Source of the DNA: Acidobacteriota bacterium | Lineage (GTDB): Bacteria; Acidobacteriota; UBA6911 | DNA length: 62,883 nucleotides | Assembly (NCBI GenBank): GCA_016929335.1 | Contig: JAFGIY010000058.1 | Location: forward strand, 1 to 62,883 | Reading direction: 5' to 3' | Position numbers and translations under genes: made by a program | Shown: positions 26,288 to 35,260 of the stretch, piece by piece | Numbering within the stretch: the first letter of the stretch is position 1 | Layout of the letters: each line of letters begins with the position of its first letter | Notes under the pieces: generated by a model | Told to the model about the DNA's origin: nothing | Seen by the model: only the letters and a program-made list of their open reading frames with translations | Database searches by the model: none

Positions 26288-27247
26288 ATGGGAAAAATGA
26301 AGATATATTTTCACAATAATTGCTTTGATGGCCTGGCTTCTGCAGCCGTTTTCAGCAACTTCTATTTGAATGCAATCAAAAAGAATTGCCAATTTGTATA
26401 CCAGGGATTAGCCCATCGTGCCGGCCAGCTGTTCCTGGATGTTCAGTTTGACGGAGATGAGAATGCAATCGTGGATTTTAAATATTCCAGCGATCCGCGT
26501 CTGAATTGGTGGTTTGATCATCACCAGAGCGCATTCCTGAGCCGCGAGGATGAGCTTCACTTCAAAGCGGACAGAAGCGGACAAAAATTCCATGACCCTG
26601 CCTATCGCTCATGCACAAAATTCATCCACGATATGCTTAAGGAGCATTTCGGATTCGACTCAGGCAGGCTTATGGATTTGATTCAATGGGCGGACATCAT
26701 CGATGGTGCCCAGTTCCGTAGCGCCCAAGCGGCCGTTGAGCTTCAGGAGTCGGCAATGAAACTCATGATGGTCATAGAGGGCGTCCGGGATCATGACAAA
26801 ATCTGCCGTCTCATTACGGAATTTCAACAAAAGCCGCTGGATGAAATCATAGAGATACCCTGGGTACAGGATGCTTTCCGTCCGCTCTACGAACGGCATC
26901 TCTTATCCATTGACATTATCCGCCGTAATGCGCAATACGCGGATGGGACGATCTTCTTCGATGTCAGCGGCCACGATCTGGAGGGGTATAACAAGTTTAT
27001 ACCCTATTACCTGTTTCCTCAGGCCACTTATTGCGTCGGAGTGAGTCTTTCAAGCTACAGGGCAAAAATTTCCGTTGGCTCTAATCCCTGGAGCCCCAAT
27101 CCGCGCACTCACAATCTTGCTGTGATATGCGAACGCCATGGCGGAGGAGGGCATCCGGTCGTAGGTGCAATTTCTTTTGCGCCTGAAGAGATTGAGGAAG
27201 CGCGCAGCATTGCCCGGAAAATCGCGGGAGAGCTTCGCAGCAGCTAA
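26288..27247 (+). CDS. DHH-superfamily phosphoesterase-like protein
   Basis: A 319-residue protein. The DHH core shows HNNCFDGLASAAVF, VDFKYSS and the namesake FDHHQSAF. The C-terminal DHHA1 half ends in ERHGGGGHPVVGAISF, the substrate-binding glycine loop. This family includes oligoribonucleases and cyclic-dinucleotide or bisphosphate nucleotide hydrolases, but the N-terminal motif HNNCFDG departs from the usual (D/H)xDxD pattern, so activity on nucleotides is uncertain. Its TAA overlaps the ATG of the following Memo-family gene by one base, so the two are translationally coupled. ATG 26288 has no strong ribosome site; 26297 is an alternative. Confidence 0.82.
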   Translation: MGKMKIYFHNNCFDGLASAAVFSNFYLNAIKKNCQFVYQGLAHRAGQLFLDVQFDGDENAIVDFKYSSDPRLNWWFDHHQSAFLSREDELHFKADRSGQKFHDPAYRSCTKFIHDMLKEHFGFDSGRLMDLIQWADIIDGAQFRSAQAAVELQESAMKLMMVIEGVRDHDKICRLITEFQQKPLDEIIEIPWVQDAFRPLYERHLLSIDIIRRNAQYADGTIFFDVSGHDLEGYNKFIPYYLFPQATYCVGVSLSSYRAKISVGSNPWSPNPRTHNLAVICERHGGGGHPVVGAISFAPEEIEEARSIARKIAGELRSS

Positions 27248-28497
27248 TGAGTTCTATGCCGGAAAAAGATACCCTCAAACATCCCCGAATCCGGCCGGTG
27301 GAAGCCTTCCCGGTCAATATGAATAACCAAGACCTTATCTGTCTGCGCGATCCGGAAGGCTTCGCCGAACAACCCGTATTTCTCAATCAGACGCTCCTGT
27401 TTCTTGTCTCAAGGATGGACGGCAATCATTCTCTTCGTGACATCCAGGCCGATTTTTACAGGGCTGCCGGAGAGATTCTGCCGATCGAGGAACTCGAAGG
27501 ATTGGTGCGACAGCTGGATGAGCAGCGATATTTGGATAGCCCCGGTTTCGAGAGCTTTTATCAATCGCTCATAAAGGAGTTCCGGAATTCCCCTCGCCGG
27601 CCCGCACACCATGCAGGCTCCGCCTATGAGAAAAATCGTGAAGGACTGAAATCACAGATCCGAGGTTTTTTTGATTCACCGGAAGGCCCTGGAAACCATT
27701 TTCTCCCGGACCATTCCAAGGCGTTGCGCGGCTTGATCGCGCCCCACATTGACTTCTTGCGCGGTGGTCCTACCTATGCTCATGCATATAAGGCTCTGGT
27801 GGAACATCCGGGCGCCGATACTTTTATCGTGTTTGGTACCTGCCATACTTCCATGCCGCAGCGATTCTCCATCACCGGCAAAGACTTTGAAACCCCTCTG
27901 GGAACGGTGAAAACCGACAAGGATTTTGTCGCCCGCCTCTCGGATAAGCATCGGGGGCAATATTCGGATGACTTTTGCCATAGAATGGAACACTCCATCG
28001 AATTTCAGGCCGTTTGTCTGCAGTATTTGCTTGGAGGCAAGCAGGACTTCCGAATCATCCCCATCCTGATAGGCTCTTTCCATGACATCCATTCCGAGGG
28101 CAAGACAGCTGCCGAAAACCCGGAAATTCAGGCTATGGTCCAAACCGTCAGAGAGACTATCCGGGAAACAGCGGGGAATGTATGCATTATTGCGGGAGCC
28201 GATCTGGCACATGTCGGACAGCGTTTCGGCGATGCGTCGGGACCCACCGAGCACTCACTTCGCGAAGTGGAGCGCGAGGACAGAGCCTTTCTGGATCTTG
28301 CCGCAGCAGGAAACGCGGAAGGCCTGTTCCAATCCATCGCGGCCGATAATGACCGCCGCAGAGTCTGCGGATATCCCTCCATTTATATGACTTTGCGATG
28401 CATCGATCAGCCTGATGGGAAGCTTCTGCAATACCGCCAGTGGTCCGATCTAAGTGGTGGAGCCGCAGTCACTTACGCTGCCATGGCCATTTATTGA
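27247..28497 (+). CDS. Memo-family protein (AmmeMemoRadiSam B) with an N-terminal PqqD-like domain
   Basis: A 416-residue protein. Residues 150-416 are a Memo domain with the expected ligand segments: APHIDFLRGGPTYAHAY, FGTCHTSM, CHRMEHSIEFQAVCLQYLL and GADLAHVGQRFG, whose His/Asp/Cys residues line an iron-type site related to extradiol dioxygenases. Residues 10-100 form a separate winged-helix-like unit (LICLRDPEGFAEQPVFLNQ, LRDIQADF, LEGLVRQLDEQRYLDSP) that resembles PqqD/SPASM-associated peptide-binding domains. Family members often act with an AMMECR1 protein and a radical SAM enzyme; neither is here. It is coupled to the DHH gene by TAATG. Confidence 0.85.
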   Translation: MSSMPEKDTLKHPRIRPVEAFPVNMNNQDLICLRDPEGFAEQPVFLNQTLLFLVSRMDGNHSLRDIQADFYRAAGEILPIEELEGLVRQLDEQRYLDSPGFESFYQSLIKEFRNSPRRPAHHAGSAYEKNREGLKSQIRGFFDSPEGPGNHFLPDHSKALRGLIAPHIDFLRGGPTYAHAYKALVEHPGADTFIVFGTCHTSMPQRFSITGKDFETPLGTVKTDKDFVARLSDKHRGQYSDDFCHRMEHSIEFQAVCLQYLLGGKQDFRIIPILIGSFHDIHSEGKTAAENPEIQAMVQTVRETIRETAGNVCIIAGADLAHVGQRFGDASGPTEHSLREVEREDRAFLDLAAAGNAEGLFQSIAADNDRRRVCGYPSIYMTLRCIDQPDGKLLQYRQWSDLSGGAAVTYAAMAIY

Positions 28498-28606
28498 AAT
28501 CAATCCGGGCATCAACATTTGCGAAATTCACGGCTGATTCCGGATGTCCTGCCGTAACGAATCGGTGGAACGCAGGGCGGGTTTGAAGTACAGTGGGAAA
28601 CCGATC

Positions 28607-29749
28607 ATGCCCGAAGAAACCATTCTGGTAGTCGACGATGAAATAGCCAATCTTCAGAAGCTTCAACGTACGCTCATAAACCGCTATTCTGTTCTGACAG
28701 CGAGTTCCGGCTATGAAGCCCTGAATCTTGTCAGACAGAATGATTCAATTGCCGTGATGATTGTCGATCAACGCATGCCGGACATGACCGGAGTGGATTT
28801 TCTCAGGCAGACTTTGGATATTGCTCCCCACGCCGTTCGCATCATCCTGACGGGTTTCACGGATGCAGATGTCCTCATGGAAGCCATCAACAGCTGCAAG
28901 GTCTATCGCTACATTGTCAAGCCCTGGGATCCTCCCGACCTGTTGATAACCGTAGAACGCGGGCTGGAGGCACATCGGCTGGCAAGGGAAAACGAGCAAT
29001 TCCGGAAAGAGCTGATTCGGCGTGAGCGCCTTGCACGTGAATTGGAGATTGCAGGTGAGATCCAGCGGTATATTCTGCCGCCGCACTGTCCCGGCATCGA
29101 CGGATATGAGATGAGTGTTGAATACCATCCGGCCCGTGAAGTCGGCGGTGATCTTTATGATTTCGAATATGGCGCCGGCCTGCTCCAGATTGTCATCGGC
29201 GACGTTTCCGGAAAGTCCATTCCGGCGGCACTTTACGGCGCGGTTTTCAGCGGGCAATTGCGCACTCTGTTCTCCGGTATGCCGGCGCCTGCGAAGGCTC
29301 TGAGATTGTTGAACGAAAACCTTCTTGCACGCTATCAGTCGAATAACTATATTGCGGTAGCTTATTGCCGCATCGATCTGGCAAGTGGGACAGGAATACT
29401 GGCAAACGGCGGGATGCCTTTCCCCTTTCTGGATCAGGACGGATCTCTTACCCGCCTGGAAGTGCGCGGCGTGCCTTTGGGACTGATGGAAGTGACCGAC
29501 TACGAAGAACTGGAATTCCGGATGCATCCCGGCGACACCCTGGTTCTGGCCAGCGACGGAGTCATGGATGCACAGGAGGCAAATGGCGAATTTTATGGCG
29601 AGAGAAGATTTGCCGACTCCATCCGACAAAATTCAGGCAAAGAAGTCCCCGATTTTTTAAAATGTGTACACTCGGATGTGTGCCGCTTTATCAACGGCTC
29701 GGAATTAAGCGATGACATTACAACCATTGCCCTAAGACGCAAAAGGTAG
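28607..29749 (+). CDS. Response regulator with PP2C/SpoIIE (RsbU-type) phosphatase domain
   Basis: A 380-residue protein. The receiver (3-125) has the VVDDE pocket, Asp54 in MIVDQRMPDMTG and Lys in YIVKPWDPP. A charged linker helix (RRERLARELEIAGEIQRYILPP) follows, then a SpoIIE-type phosphatase (165-380) with metal-ligand aspartates in REVGGDLYDF, GDVSGKSIPAAL, LASDGVMDAQ and SDDITTIAL. By family precedent it dephosphorylates an anti-anti-sigma factor, but no anti-sigma or STAS gene is adjacent. Start 28607 places the receiver at the N-terminus; 28544 is an alternative. hutI starts five bases after its stop. Confidence 0.92.
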   Translation: MPEETILVVDDEIANLQKLQRTLINRYSVLTASSGYEALNLVRQNDSIAVMIVDQRMPDMTGVDFLRQTLDIAPHAVRIILTGFTDADVLMEAINSCKVYRYIVKPWDPPDLLITVERGLEAHRLARENEQFRKELIRRERLARELEIAGEIQRYILPPHCPGIDGYEMSVEYHPAREVGGDLYDFEYGAGLLQIVIGDVSGKSIPAALYGAVFSGQLRTLFSGMPAPAKALRLLNENLLARYQSNNYIAVAYCRIDLASGTGILANGGMPFPFLDQDGSLTRLEVRGVPLGLMEVTDYEELEFRMHPGDTLVLASDGVMDAQEANGEFYGERRFADSIRQNSGKEVPDFLKCVHSDVCRFINGSELSDDITTIALRRKR

Positions 29750-29754
29750 GAAAC

Positions 29755-31020
29755 ATGCTGCTCTTGAGAAACATAGCTCAAATCGTGACCCTCCGTGGAG
29801 GTCCGATCCCAAGAGTTGGCGCTTCCATGTCCGATCTGGGAATCATCGAAAACGGAGCGCTTCTCATTCACGGCGACAGGATTGTATGGGTAGGATCAAC
29901 TAAAGATATTCCGGTGCGCGATACGAGTACCCGATATCAGACACTGGATGGCGTCGGGTTGGGACTGGTGGCCATGCCCGGTTTTGTAGACTCGCACACT
30001 CACCCGATTTTTGCCGGAACGCACACCGAAGACTATGATCTTCGCCTCCAGGGAAAAAGCAGCGAAGAAATAGCGGCTGCCGGGGGAGGGATTACGGCCG
30101 GAATTGCATTGCTGCGCACAGTGACGGCCAATAAGCTGCTGGAGGGCGTCGAGCGAAATTTCAGGCACTTTCTGTCTCATGGCACAACAACTATAGAAGC
30201 CAAAAGCGGCTTCGGTTTATGCTGGGAAGAGGAGATCAAAAACCTGCAACTGCTGGCCGCGCTTCGCAGCCGCAACCGTCTGGAGATCATCCCTACCTTT
30301 CTGGGAGCTCGCGCCTTTTCTGAGGAACTCGTAAACTCCCGGGCCGACTATATCCGCGAAATTATCGAGGACATGATTCCCAGAGCAGCACAGGAAGAGC
30401 TGGCGCAGTTTTGCGATGTTTTCTGCGAAGAAAATCATTTTACCATTGAAGAATCGCGGTCCATTCTGCTCGCGGCCCGAAAAGCCGGGCTGGGATTGAG
30501 AATTCATGCCGAGAAAAACATGCACTCCGGCGGCGCAAAGCTCGCAGCAGAACTCGGCGCGCGCAGCGCGGATCATCTGGGATGGATTGATGACGCCGAC
30601 ATCGAAGCGCTGAAGCGTGCCGGAACCGTTGCGACGCTTCTTCCCGGAACAACCTTTAACCTGGGAACCAGGCAATACGCGCCCGCACGCAAGCTCATAT
30701 CTGCAGGCGTTCCAGTGGCGCTCGCCAGCAATTTTAATCCGCTTTCCTGCTTTACCATGAATATGCAGATCATCCTGGCAATCGCTTGTACTCAGATGAA
30801 GATGAGTCCGGCGGAAGCCATCACCGCCGCAACCATCAACAGCGCCTTCTCGCTGGGAGTGTCGGACAGGTTGGGCACGCTCGAGGAGGACAAGCAGGCG
30901 GATATTGTTCTGATGGATATCTCCGATTACCGTGAGTTGCCTTATTTCTTCGGAGTCAATCATTGCGTGGTCACGATCAAAAAGGGGAACATTGTCATCA
31001 ACCGGCTGGAACAGCCCTGA
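29755..31020 (+). CDS. hutI: Imidazolonepropionase
   Basis: A 421-residue amidohydrolase of histidine degradation that opens 4-imidazolone-5-propionate to formiminoglutamate. Metal ligands appear in PGFVDSHTHPIFAG, LRIHAEKNMHSGG (strand 5 His) and ADHLGWI (strand 6 His). The substrate-side motif EIAAAGGGITAG is present. Length matches HutI (about 400-420). TAGGAAAC precedes the ATG. fchA, the next gene, uses the one-carbon unit released later in the same pathway. Confidence 0.94.
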   Translation: MLLLRNIAQIVTLRGGPIPRVGASMSDLGIIENGALLIHGDRIVWVGSTKDIPVRDTSTRYQTLDGVGLGLVAMPGFVDSHTHPIFAGTHTEDYDLRLQGKSSEEIAAAGGGITAGIALLRTVTANKLLEGVERNFRHFLSHGTTTIEAKSGFGLCWEEEIKNLQLLAALRSRNRLEIIPTFLGARAFSEELVNSRADYIREIIEDMIPRAAQEELAQFCDVFCEENHFTIEESRSILLAARKAGLGLRIHAEKNMHSGGAKLAAELGARSADHLGWIDDADIEALKRAGTVATLLPGTTFNLGTRQYAPARKLISAGVPVALASNFNPLSCFTMNMQIILAIACTQMKMSPAEAITAATINSAFSLGVSDRLGTLEEDKQADIVLMDISDYRELPYFFGVNHCVVTIKKGNIVINRLEQP

Positions 31021-31067
31021 CCTCCATCCAATCTAGATATCGCGGAATCAGCGCCGGGAGAAAACCG

Positions 31068-31679
31068 ATGCAGGAGATCGACGGATTCCTATCAGCCCTG
31101 GCCGCAGCCAAGCCACTTCCAGGAGGGGGGAGTGCCGCTGCACTTGCAGGAGCTCTCGCAGCAGCCCTTGGGGAGATGATGGCGGGACTGACGGAAGGAA
31201 GGGATAATTTTGAATCCATTCGGTCTCAGGTGCTGGAAATCCATGCAGAAATGGCCGGTTGCCGCAACGAGCTCAAGTCTCTTGTAGAGGAGGATGCCCT
31301 TGCTTATCAGTCCCTTCTGGACGCGATACGGATGCCCAGGGGAACGGGAGAGCAGATGGTTGCACGAAAAGATGCGATGGAGAAAGCCGTCCGGAGCGCA
31401 ACCGATACTCCCCTGCGGACGGCCCGGGTGGCGGTCAGGATACTGGAAGGGCTTAAAACCCTTATTGAAATCGGCATTCCCAGTGCAAAGAGTGATGCTG
31501 CCGTCGGAGTGCAACTCGCCTATGCATGCCTAAAGGGCGGACAGTACAATGTGCTGGCCAACATCCGCAGGATGGCAGACACGTCTTTTGCCGGAAGATG
31601 CCGGACCGAAATCACGGATCTCGTTCAGAAAGGCCACGAAATCCTTCGGCAAATCGATAGGCAGATAACAGCTCGGTAA
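31068..31679 (+). CDS. fchA: Formiminotetrahydrofolate cyclodeaminase
   Basis: A 203-residue all-helical protein of the cyclodeaminase family. Key segments are PLPGGGSAAALAGALAAALGEMMAGLT (folate/tunnel region) and SAKSDAAVGVQLAYACLKGGQYNV. It releases ammonia from 5-formimino-THF to give methenyl-THF, carrying the histidine-derived carbon into the folate pool. The single-domain form is typical of bacteria. GGGAG lies seven bases before ATG 31068; the longer open frame overlapping hutI is rejected. It forms a pair with hutI. Confidence 0.93.
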   Translation: MQEIDGFLSALAAAKPLPGGGSAAALAGALAAALGEMMAGLTEGRDNFESIRSQVLEIHAEMAGCRNELKSLVEEDALAYQSLLDAIRMPRGTGEQMVARKDAMEKAVRSATDTPLRTARVAVRILEGLKTLIEIGIPSAKSDAAVGVQLAYACLKGGQYNVLANIRRMADTSFAGRCRTEITDLVQKGHEILRQIDRQITAR

Positions 31680-31721
31680 ACCAGCAAGACACGCATTGCA
31701 CGAACGAATCAGCAGGTCTAG

Positions 31722-31898
31722 TTAGCTTTTTTCTTCCTTGGCCGGAGGTTCTTCTTTGGCGGCCTTGAGCGAAGATTTGAAATTCCGGATGCCTTCGCCC
31801 AATCCTTTGCCCAGCTGAGGGATCTTGTTAACGCCAAAAATGAGTATGACGATCACAAGTATGACAATTAGCTCTGTCGTTCCAAGATGTGGAATCAT
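31722..31898 (-). CDS. tatA: Short TatA-type twin-arginine translocase subunit
   Basis: A 58-residue protein: a short N-terminus (MIPHLGTTE), one transmembrane helix ([12 protein letters not shown]), the FG hinge, an amphipathic helix ([17 protein letters not shown]) and a Lys/Glu tail ending KEEKS. These are the TatA/E features; the protein forms the pore for folded exports. AGAGGA lies six bases before the ATG. No tatB or tatC is adjacent, and it converges with fchA. A clear Tat substrate is encoded at 60103-60786. Confidence 0.92.
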   Translation of the reverse strand: MIPHLGTTELIVILVIVILIFGVNKIPQLGKGLGEGIRNFKSSLKAAKEEPPAKEEKS

Positions 31899-32321
31899 AG
31901 GTTCCTCTCAATGATTGCTCTTCAATCAGGGGAGAATACTTTATCGAATGCCATGAAGTCAACGGGATGGTGCCGTTATCAGAGCCGACGGAGGCCGGAT
32001 GCGATCCCCGATCCGGAGTGTTTCCCCGGCAACAGATTCGCAATAAAATCGCTTGTGTAGAAGACCGAAATGTCCTATAAATCAACACGCTGTAGGCATT
32101 TTGGCAAAGGTAACCTCGGGTTCAGGCAAGGTTTTCAAGTGTACTTGATCATGTTTTCATTCTCCCTCGAAAGCTTTTCATGATCCCGGGTACTTGCTAT
32201 GTTTGTACATTTACGGCAAGTGCACTTAATCCCTGCTTTGATTTGCCAGGAGAAAAGCGCTAGAGTAGGAGTTTATTTATAAAGGCAGGAAGCAGGAGAT
32301 TCCGCGGAAAGGAGCAGTTCT
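31899..32321. other. Upstream region of the methyltransferase operon
   Basis: About 420 bases between divergent tatA and the methyltransferase operon. A weak sigma-70-like pair (TTGATT, 17 bases, TAGAGT) lies at about 32237-32265, but both boxes match only four of six positions. I looked for a cobalamin riboswitch B12 box and saw none. Confidence 0.4.
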
Positions 32322-33122
32322 TTGAAGATAATTGGTGAAAAGATAAATGGGACGCGAAAGCGGGTAAAACAGGCCATAGAGGAACGTGATGCGGCCTTCA
32401 TACAGAATTTGGCCAAGGAACAAGCGTCAGCCGGCGCCGATTGGCTCGATGCCAACGCAGGTACGGCCCCGCAGCGTGAGCCGGACGATCTGATCTGGCT
32501 CGTCGAGAATATTCAGGCGGCGGTCGAAACGCCGATCTGCCTCGACAGTGCCAATCCCAAGGCATTGGAAACGGCGATCAAGGCCGTCAACAAAACCCCG
32601 ATGATCAACTCGATCAGCATGGAACCCAATCGACTGGAAGGCGTGCTGCCGATCGTGGCCGCCAATAAGTGTCCCGCCGTTGCACTCGCAATGGATGAAA
32701 AGGGCATTCCCAAAACAAAGGGTGAGCGAATCGCCATCATCGGGCGCATGCTCGAGAGGACCCGAGCCCTGGGGATTCCGGATGGTGACCTGTATTTTGA
32801 CCCGCTGGCCATGACCATTGCGACGGGCAACGAAAACGGATTGATCTTTTTCGATACCATTCGTGAAATCCGCAAGCAGTTTCCTGATGTCCACATGACA
32901 TGCGGATTAAGCAATATTTCATTCGGAATGCCGGCCCGATCCTTTATCAACCGCGTATTTCTCGCATATTCCATGCAGGCGGGGCTGGATTGCGCCATTT
33001 GCGATCCGAACAACCAGGATATTAAAACCACGATGTTGGCAGCCGAGCTTTTGTTGGGACAGGATAAACATTGTCTGAAGTTCACTCGCGCATTTCGCGC
33101 GGGAGCCTTTGAGAAAAAATAA
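32322..33122 (+). CDS. Methyltetrahydrofolate:corrinoid methyltransferase (MeTr/AcsE-like)
   Basis: A 266-residue TIM-barrel enzyme, the length of acetogen MeTr. Pterin-binding motifs are visible: KIIGEKINGTRK at the start, WLDANAGT, ICLDSANPKALE, MINSISMEPNR, LYFDPLAMTIATGNENG and CGLSNISFGMPAR. It transfers a methyl group between the corrinoid protein and tetrahydrofolate. The start is TTG at 32322 with GAAAGGAG eight bases upstream; no ATG fits. It heads an operon with a corrinoid protein and a URO-D-like methyltransferase, so it is probably the second methyltransferase (MT-II) of an O-demethylase-type system. Confidence 0.92.
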   Translation: MKIIGEKINGTRKRVKQAIEERDAAFIQNLAKEQASAGADWLDANAGTAPQREPDDLIWLVENIQAAVETPICLDSANPKALETAIKAVNKTPMINSISMEPNRLEGVLPIVAANKCPAVALAMDEKGIPKTKGERIAIIGRMLERTRALGIPDGDLYFDPLAMTIATGNENGLIFFDTIREIRKQFPDVHMTCGLSNISFGMPARSFINRVFLAYSMQAGLDCAICDPNNQDIKTTMLAAELLLGQDKHCLKFTRAFRAGAFEKK

Positions 33123-33191
33123 CATCCCGTTCAAGAATGCATTCGTATTCCTGAATAACATTTACCTATAGGAAGTAAAAAAGGAGAGCAT

Positions 33192-33830
33192 ATGTCGAAA
33201 GAATTAATCGATGCCGTCGTTGATATGCGCGAGGAAGACGCAGTAAAAATTGCTGAAAGATTGCTGAACGAAGGTGCAGCGCCTCTTGGCCTTCTGGATG
33301 ATTGCCGTGAAGCCCTCGGCATCATCGGAGACCGGTTTGCGGCAGGCGAATGCTTCGTCCCCGAACTGATCCTGGCCGGAGAAATGCTGCGGCAGATCGG
33401 TGCGATGGTAAAACCGAGAATCTCAGGGACCGGTGGCGCCGCCCAGAAAAAGATCGGCAAGATCGTTTTCGGTACAGTAGAGGGCGACATCCATGACATC
33501 GCGAAGGATATCGTGGTGTTCATGCTGGACGTCAATGGCTTTGACGTGATGGATCTCGGCGTGGATGTTCCGGCCGCAAAGTTTGTCGAAGCGGTCAAGA
33601 GCTTCAAGCCCCAGGTCGTCGGACTCAGCGGATTCCTGACACTGGCCTACGATCCGATGAAAAATACTGTCCAGGCATTGAAGGATGCAGGCCTGCGTGA
33701 CAGCGTGAAGATCATGATCGGCGGCGGACAGATGGATGACCAGGTCGCAGCCTATGCCAAAGCGGACGCTTATGGCAAGGACGCCATGGCGGCCGTCAAC
33801 CTGTCCAAAGGATGGGTAGGAGCGAAATAG
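33192..33830 (+). CDS. Corrinoid (cobalamin-binding) protein
   Basis: A 212-residue corrinoid protein of the MtbC/MtaC-like family. The N-terminal helical cap (1-85) precedes a Rossmann-like B12 domain. The base-off motif, usually DxHxxG, reads D99-I-H101-D-I-A104: the axial His is kept but the Gly is Ala. LSGFLTLAYDPM and KIMIGGGQ supply the other B12-contact segments. It carries the methyl group between the two methyltransferases on either side. AAAGGAG lies seven bases before the ATG. The end of the gene contains the ribosome site of the next one. Confidence 0.94.
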   Translation: MSKELIDAVVDMREEDAVKIAERLLNEGAAPLGLLDDCREALGIIGDRFAAGECFVPELILAGEMLRQIGAMVKPRISGTGGAAQKKIGKIVFGTVEGDIHDIAKDIVVFMLDVNGFDVMDLGVDVPAAKFVEAVKSFKPQVVGLSGFLTLAYDPMKNTVQALKDAGLRDSVKIMIGGGQMDDQVAAYAKADAYGKDAMAAVNLSKGWVGAK

Positions 33831-33832
33831 CC

Positions 33833-35176
33833 ATGCCAAAACCGGAAAATTTCGACAAATTAACTCCCGATCAGAAGCGTCAAGCGCGCCTGGAAGCCTG
33901 GATAAACCACGAAGGACTCGAATTCAAGAATCCGGAGGCGGAAAAAGGCTATCGGGAACGCGCCCAGATGTTTGCCGACGTCTTTCTGATGAAGAAGCCC
34001 AAGCGGGTGCCTGTGGCAGTCGCGACGGGTTTCTACCCGTTCCTGTATGCCGGGTATACTTGCGAAGACGCAATGTACGATTATGAAAAACTCGGCAATG
34101 CAATGAAAAAATTCCACGCCGATTTCTTGCCCGATGCCGCAGCATCTGCAGGGCTTTATATACCAGGAAAAGTCTTGGAAATCCTGGACTATAAGCTCTA
34201 TCACTGGCCGGGTCACGGCGTTCCGGTCAATGTTTCCTATCAATGTGCTGAAGCGGAATATATGAAGCCGGAAGACTATCCTGCATACCTGGGTGATCCC
34301 AGCGATTACTTCATTCACACTTACCTGCCTCGGGTAATGGGAGCTTTGGCCCCCTGGAAAGATCTTCCTACTTTCACCGACCTTCTCGAATTGCCGTTTA
34401 TCCCTTGGGCCATGATCCCCTTTGGCTTGCCGCACGTTCAGGAAACGTTCAAAAAGCTGATGAAGGCCGGCGAAATTTCGCTTGAATGGGCCGGCAAAGT
34501 CGCCGAAATCGACAATGCCTCCATTCAGAATCTGGGGCTGGTGAAATATCAGGGAGGATTCTCGAAGGCTCCATATGATGTAATTGCAGACACCATGCGC
34601 GGCAGCCGGGCGATAATGCTCGACACATTCCGCAAAAAGAAAGAGATCCTGGAAGCTTGCGACATGAATGTGCCCTATATGACGAAAATGCCGTATGGAG
34701 CTTACAGCTGGGGCGCAGCTCCGACTGTATTCTTCCCTCTGCATAAGGGTGCGGACCCATTCATGTCTCCGAAGACCTTCAAGGAATTGTACTGGCCGTC
34801 CTTCAAAGCCGTCATGCTCAATCTGATCAAGGACGGCATGATTCCATTCCTTTTTGTTGAAGGAAGCTACAACCAGCGGCTGGATATCATCACCGATCCC
34901 GACATCCCGGCCGGAAGCACCATCTGGTACTTCGACAAGACGGACATGAAGGAAGTCAAGAAGCATCTCCAGGGCTGGGCATGCTTCTCCGGCAACTTCC
35001 CCTCCTCGCTCCTGAAAACCGGAACGGTCGATCAAGTCAAAGATCATACCAGGCAGCTGCTGGATGACCTGGCCGGCGATGGAGGTTATTACATGGTTAA
35101 TGGCGCGGTGCTGGATGAAGCAGATGCGGACAACCTGCACGCGTTCATCGACACCACCAAAGCATACAATCTTTAG
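33833..35176 (+). CDS. URO-D-fold methyltransferase (substrate:corrinoid, MT-I-like)
   Basis: A 447-residue protein of the uroporphyrinogen-decarboxylase-like superfamily, the length of MT-I enzymes of O-demethylases and longer than heme-pathway HemE (about 350). C-terminal segments FKAVMLNLIKDGMIPFLFVEGSYNQRLDII and CFSGNFPSSLLKTGT are diagnostic. At the strand where MtaA/MtbA carry the zinc ligands H-x-C-G this protein has FVEGSYNQ, so the metal site differs. Operon position suggests it moves a methyl group from an unknown donor to the corrinoid protein. ATG 33833 uses AGGAG eleven bases upstream, inside the previous gene. Confidence 0.88.
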   Translation: MPKPENFDKLTPDQKRQARLEAWINHEGLEFKNPEAEKGYRERAQMFADVFLMKKPKRVPVAVATGFYPFLYAGYTCEDAMYDYEKLGNAMKKFHADFLPDAAASAGLYIPGKVLEILDYKLYHWPGHGVPVNVSYQCAEAEYMKPEDYPAYLGDPSDYFIHTYLPRVMGALAPWKDLPTFTDLLELPFIPWAMIPFGLPHVQETFKKLMKAGEISLEWAGKVAEIDNASIQNLGLVKYQGGFSKAPYDVIADTMRGSRAIMLDTFRKKKEILEACDMNVPYMTKMPYGAYSWGAAPTVFFPLHKGADPFMSPKTFKELYWPSFKAVMLNLIKDGMIPFLFVEGSYNQRLDIITDPDIPAGSTIWYFDKTDMKEVKKHLQGWACFSGNFPSSLLKTGTVDQVKDHTRQLLDDLAGDGGYYMVNGAVLDEADADNLHAFIDTTKAYNL

Positions 35177-35201
35177 CTTCGACTGAAATCAAGTCCACTG
35201 A

Positions 35202-35239
35202 AAGCCCGGGGATGAGTTCTTCATCCTCGGGCTTTTTTT
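35202..35239 (+). terminator. Rho-independent terminator of the methyltransferase operon
   Basis: AAGCCCGGGGATGA pairs with TCATCC-TCGGGCTT around a five-base loop and is followed by a run of seven T residues ending at 35239. It starts 26 bases after the stop of the URO-D-like gene. Confidence 0.92.
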
Positions 35240-35260
35240 ATCTATTTTGATCGGCAATCG

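Noticed and set aside
31899..32321. Cobalamin riboswitch upstream of the corrinoid methyltransferase operon
   Set aside because: I could not find the conserved B12-box GCCACTG or the expected paired elements.
33860..35140. 426-residue antisense open frame across the URO-D-like gene
   Set aside because: It is the shadow of a well-supported coding region and shows no recognisable motifs.
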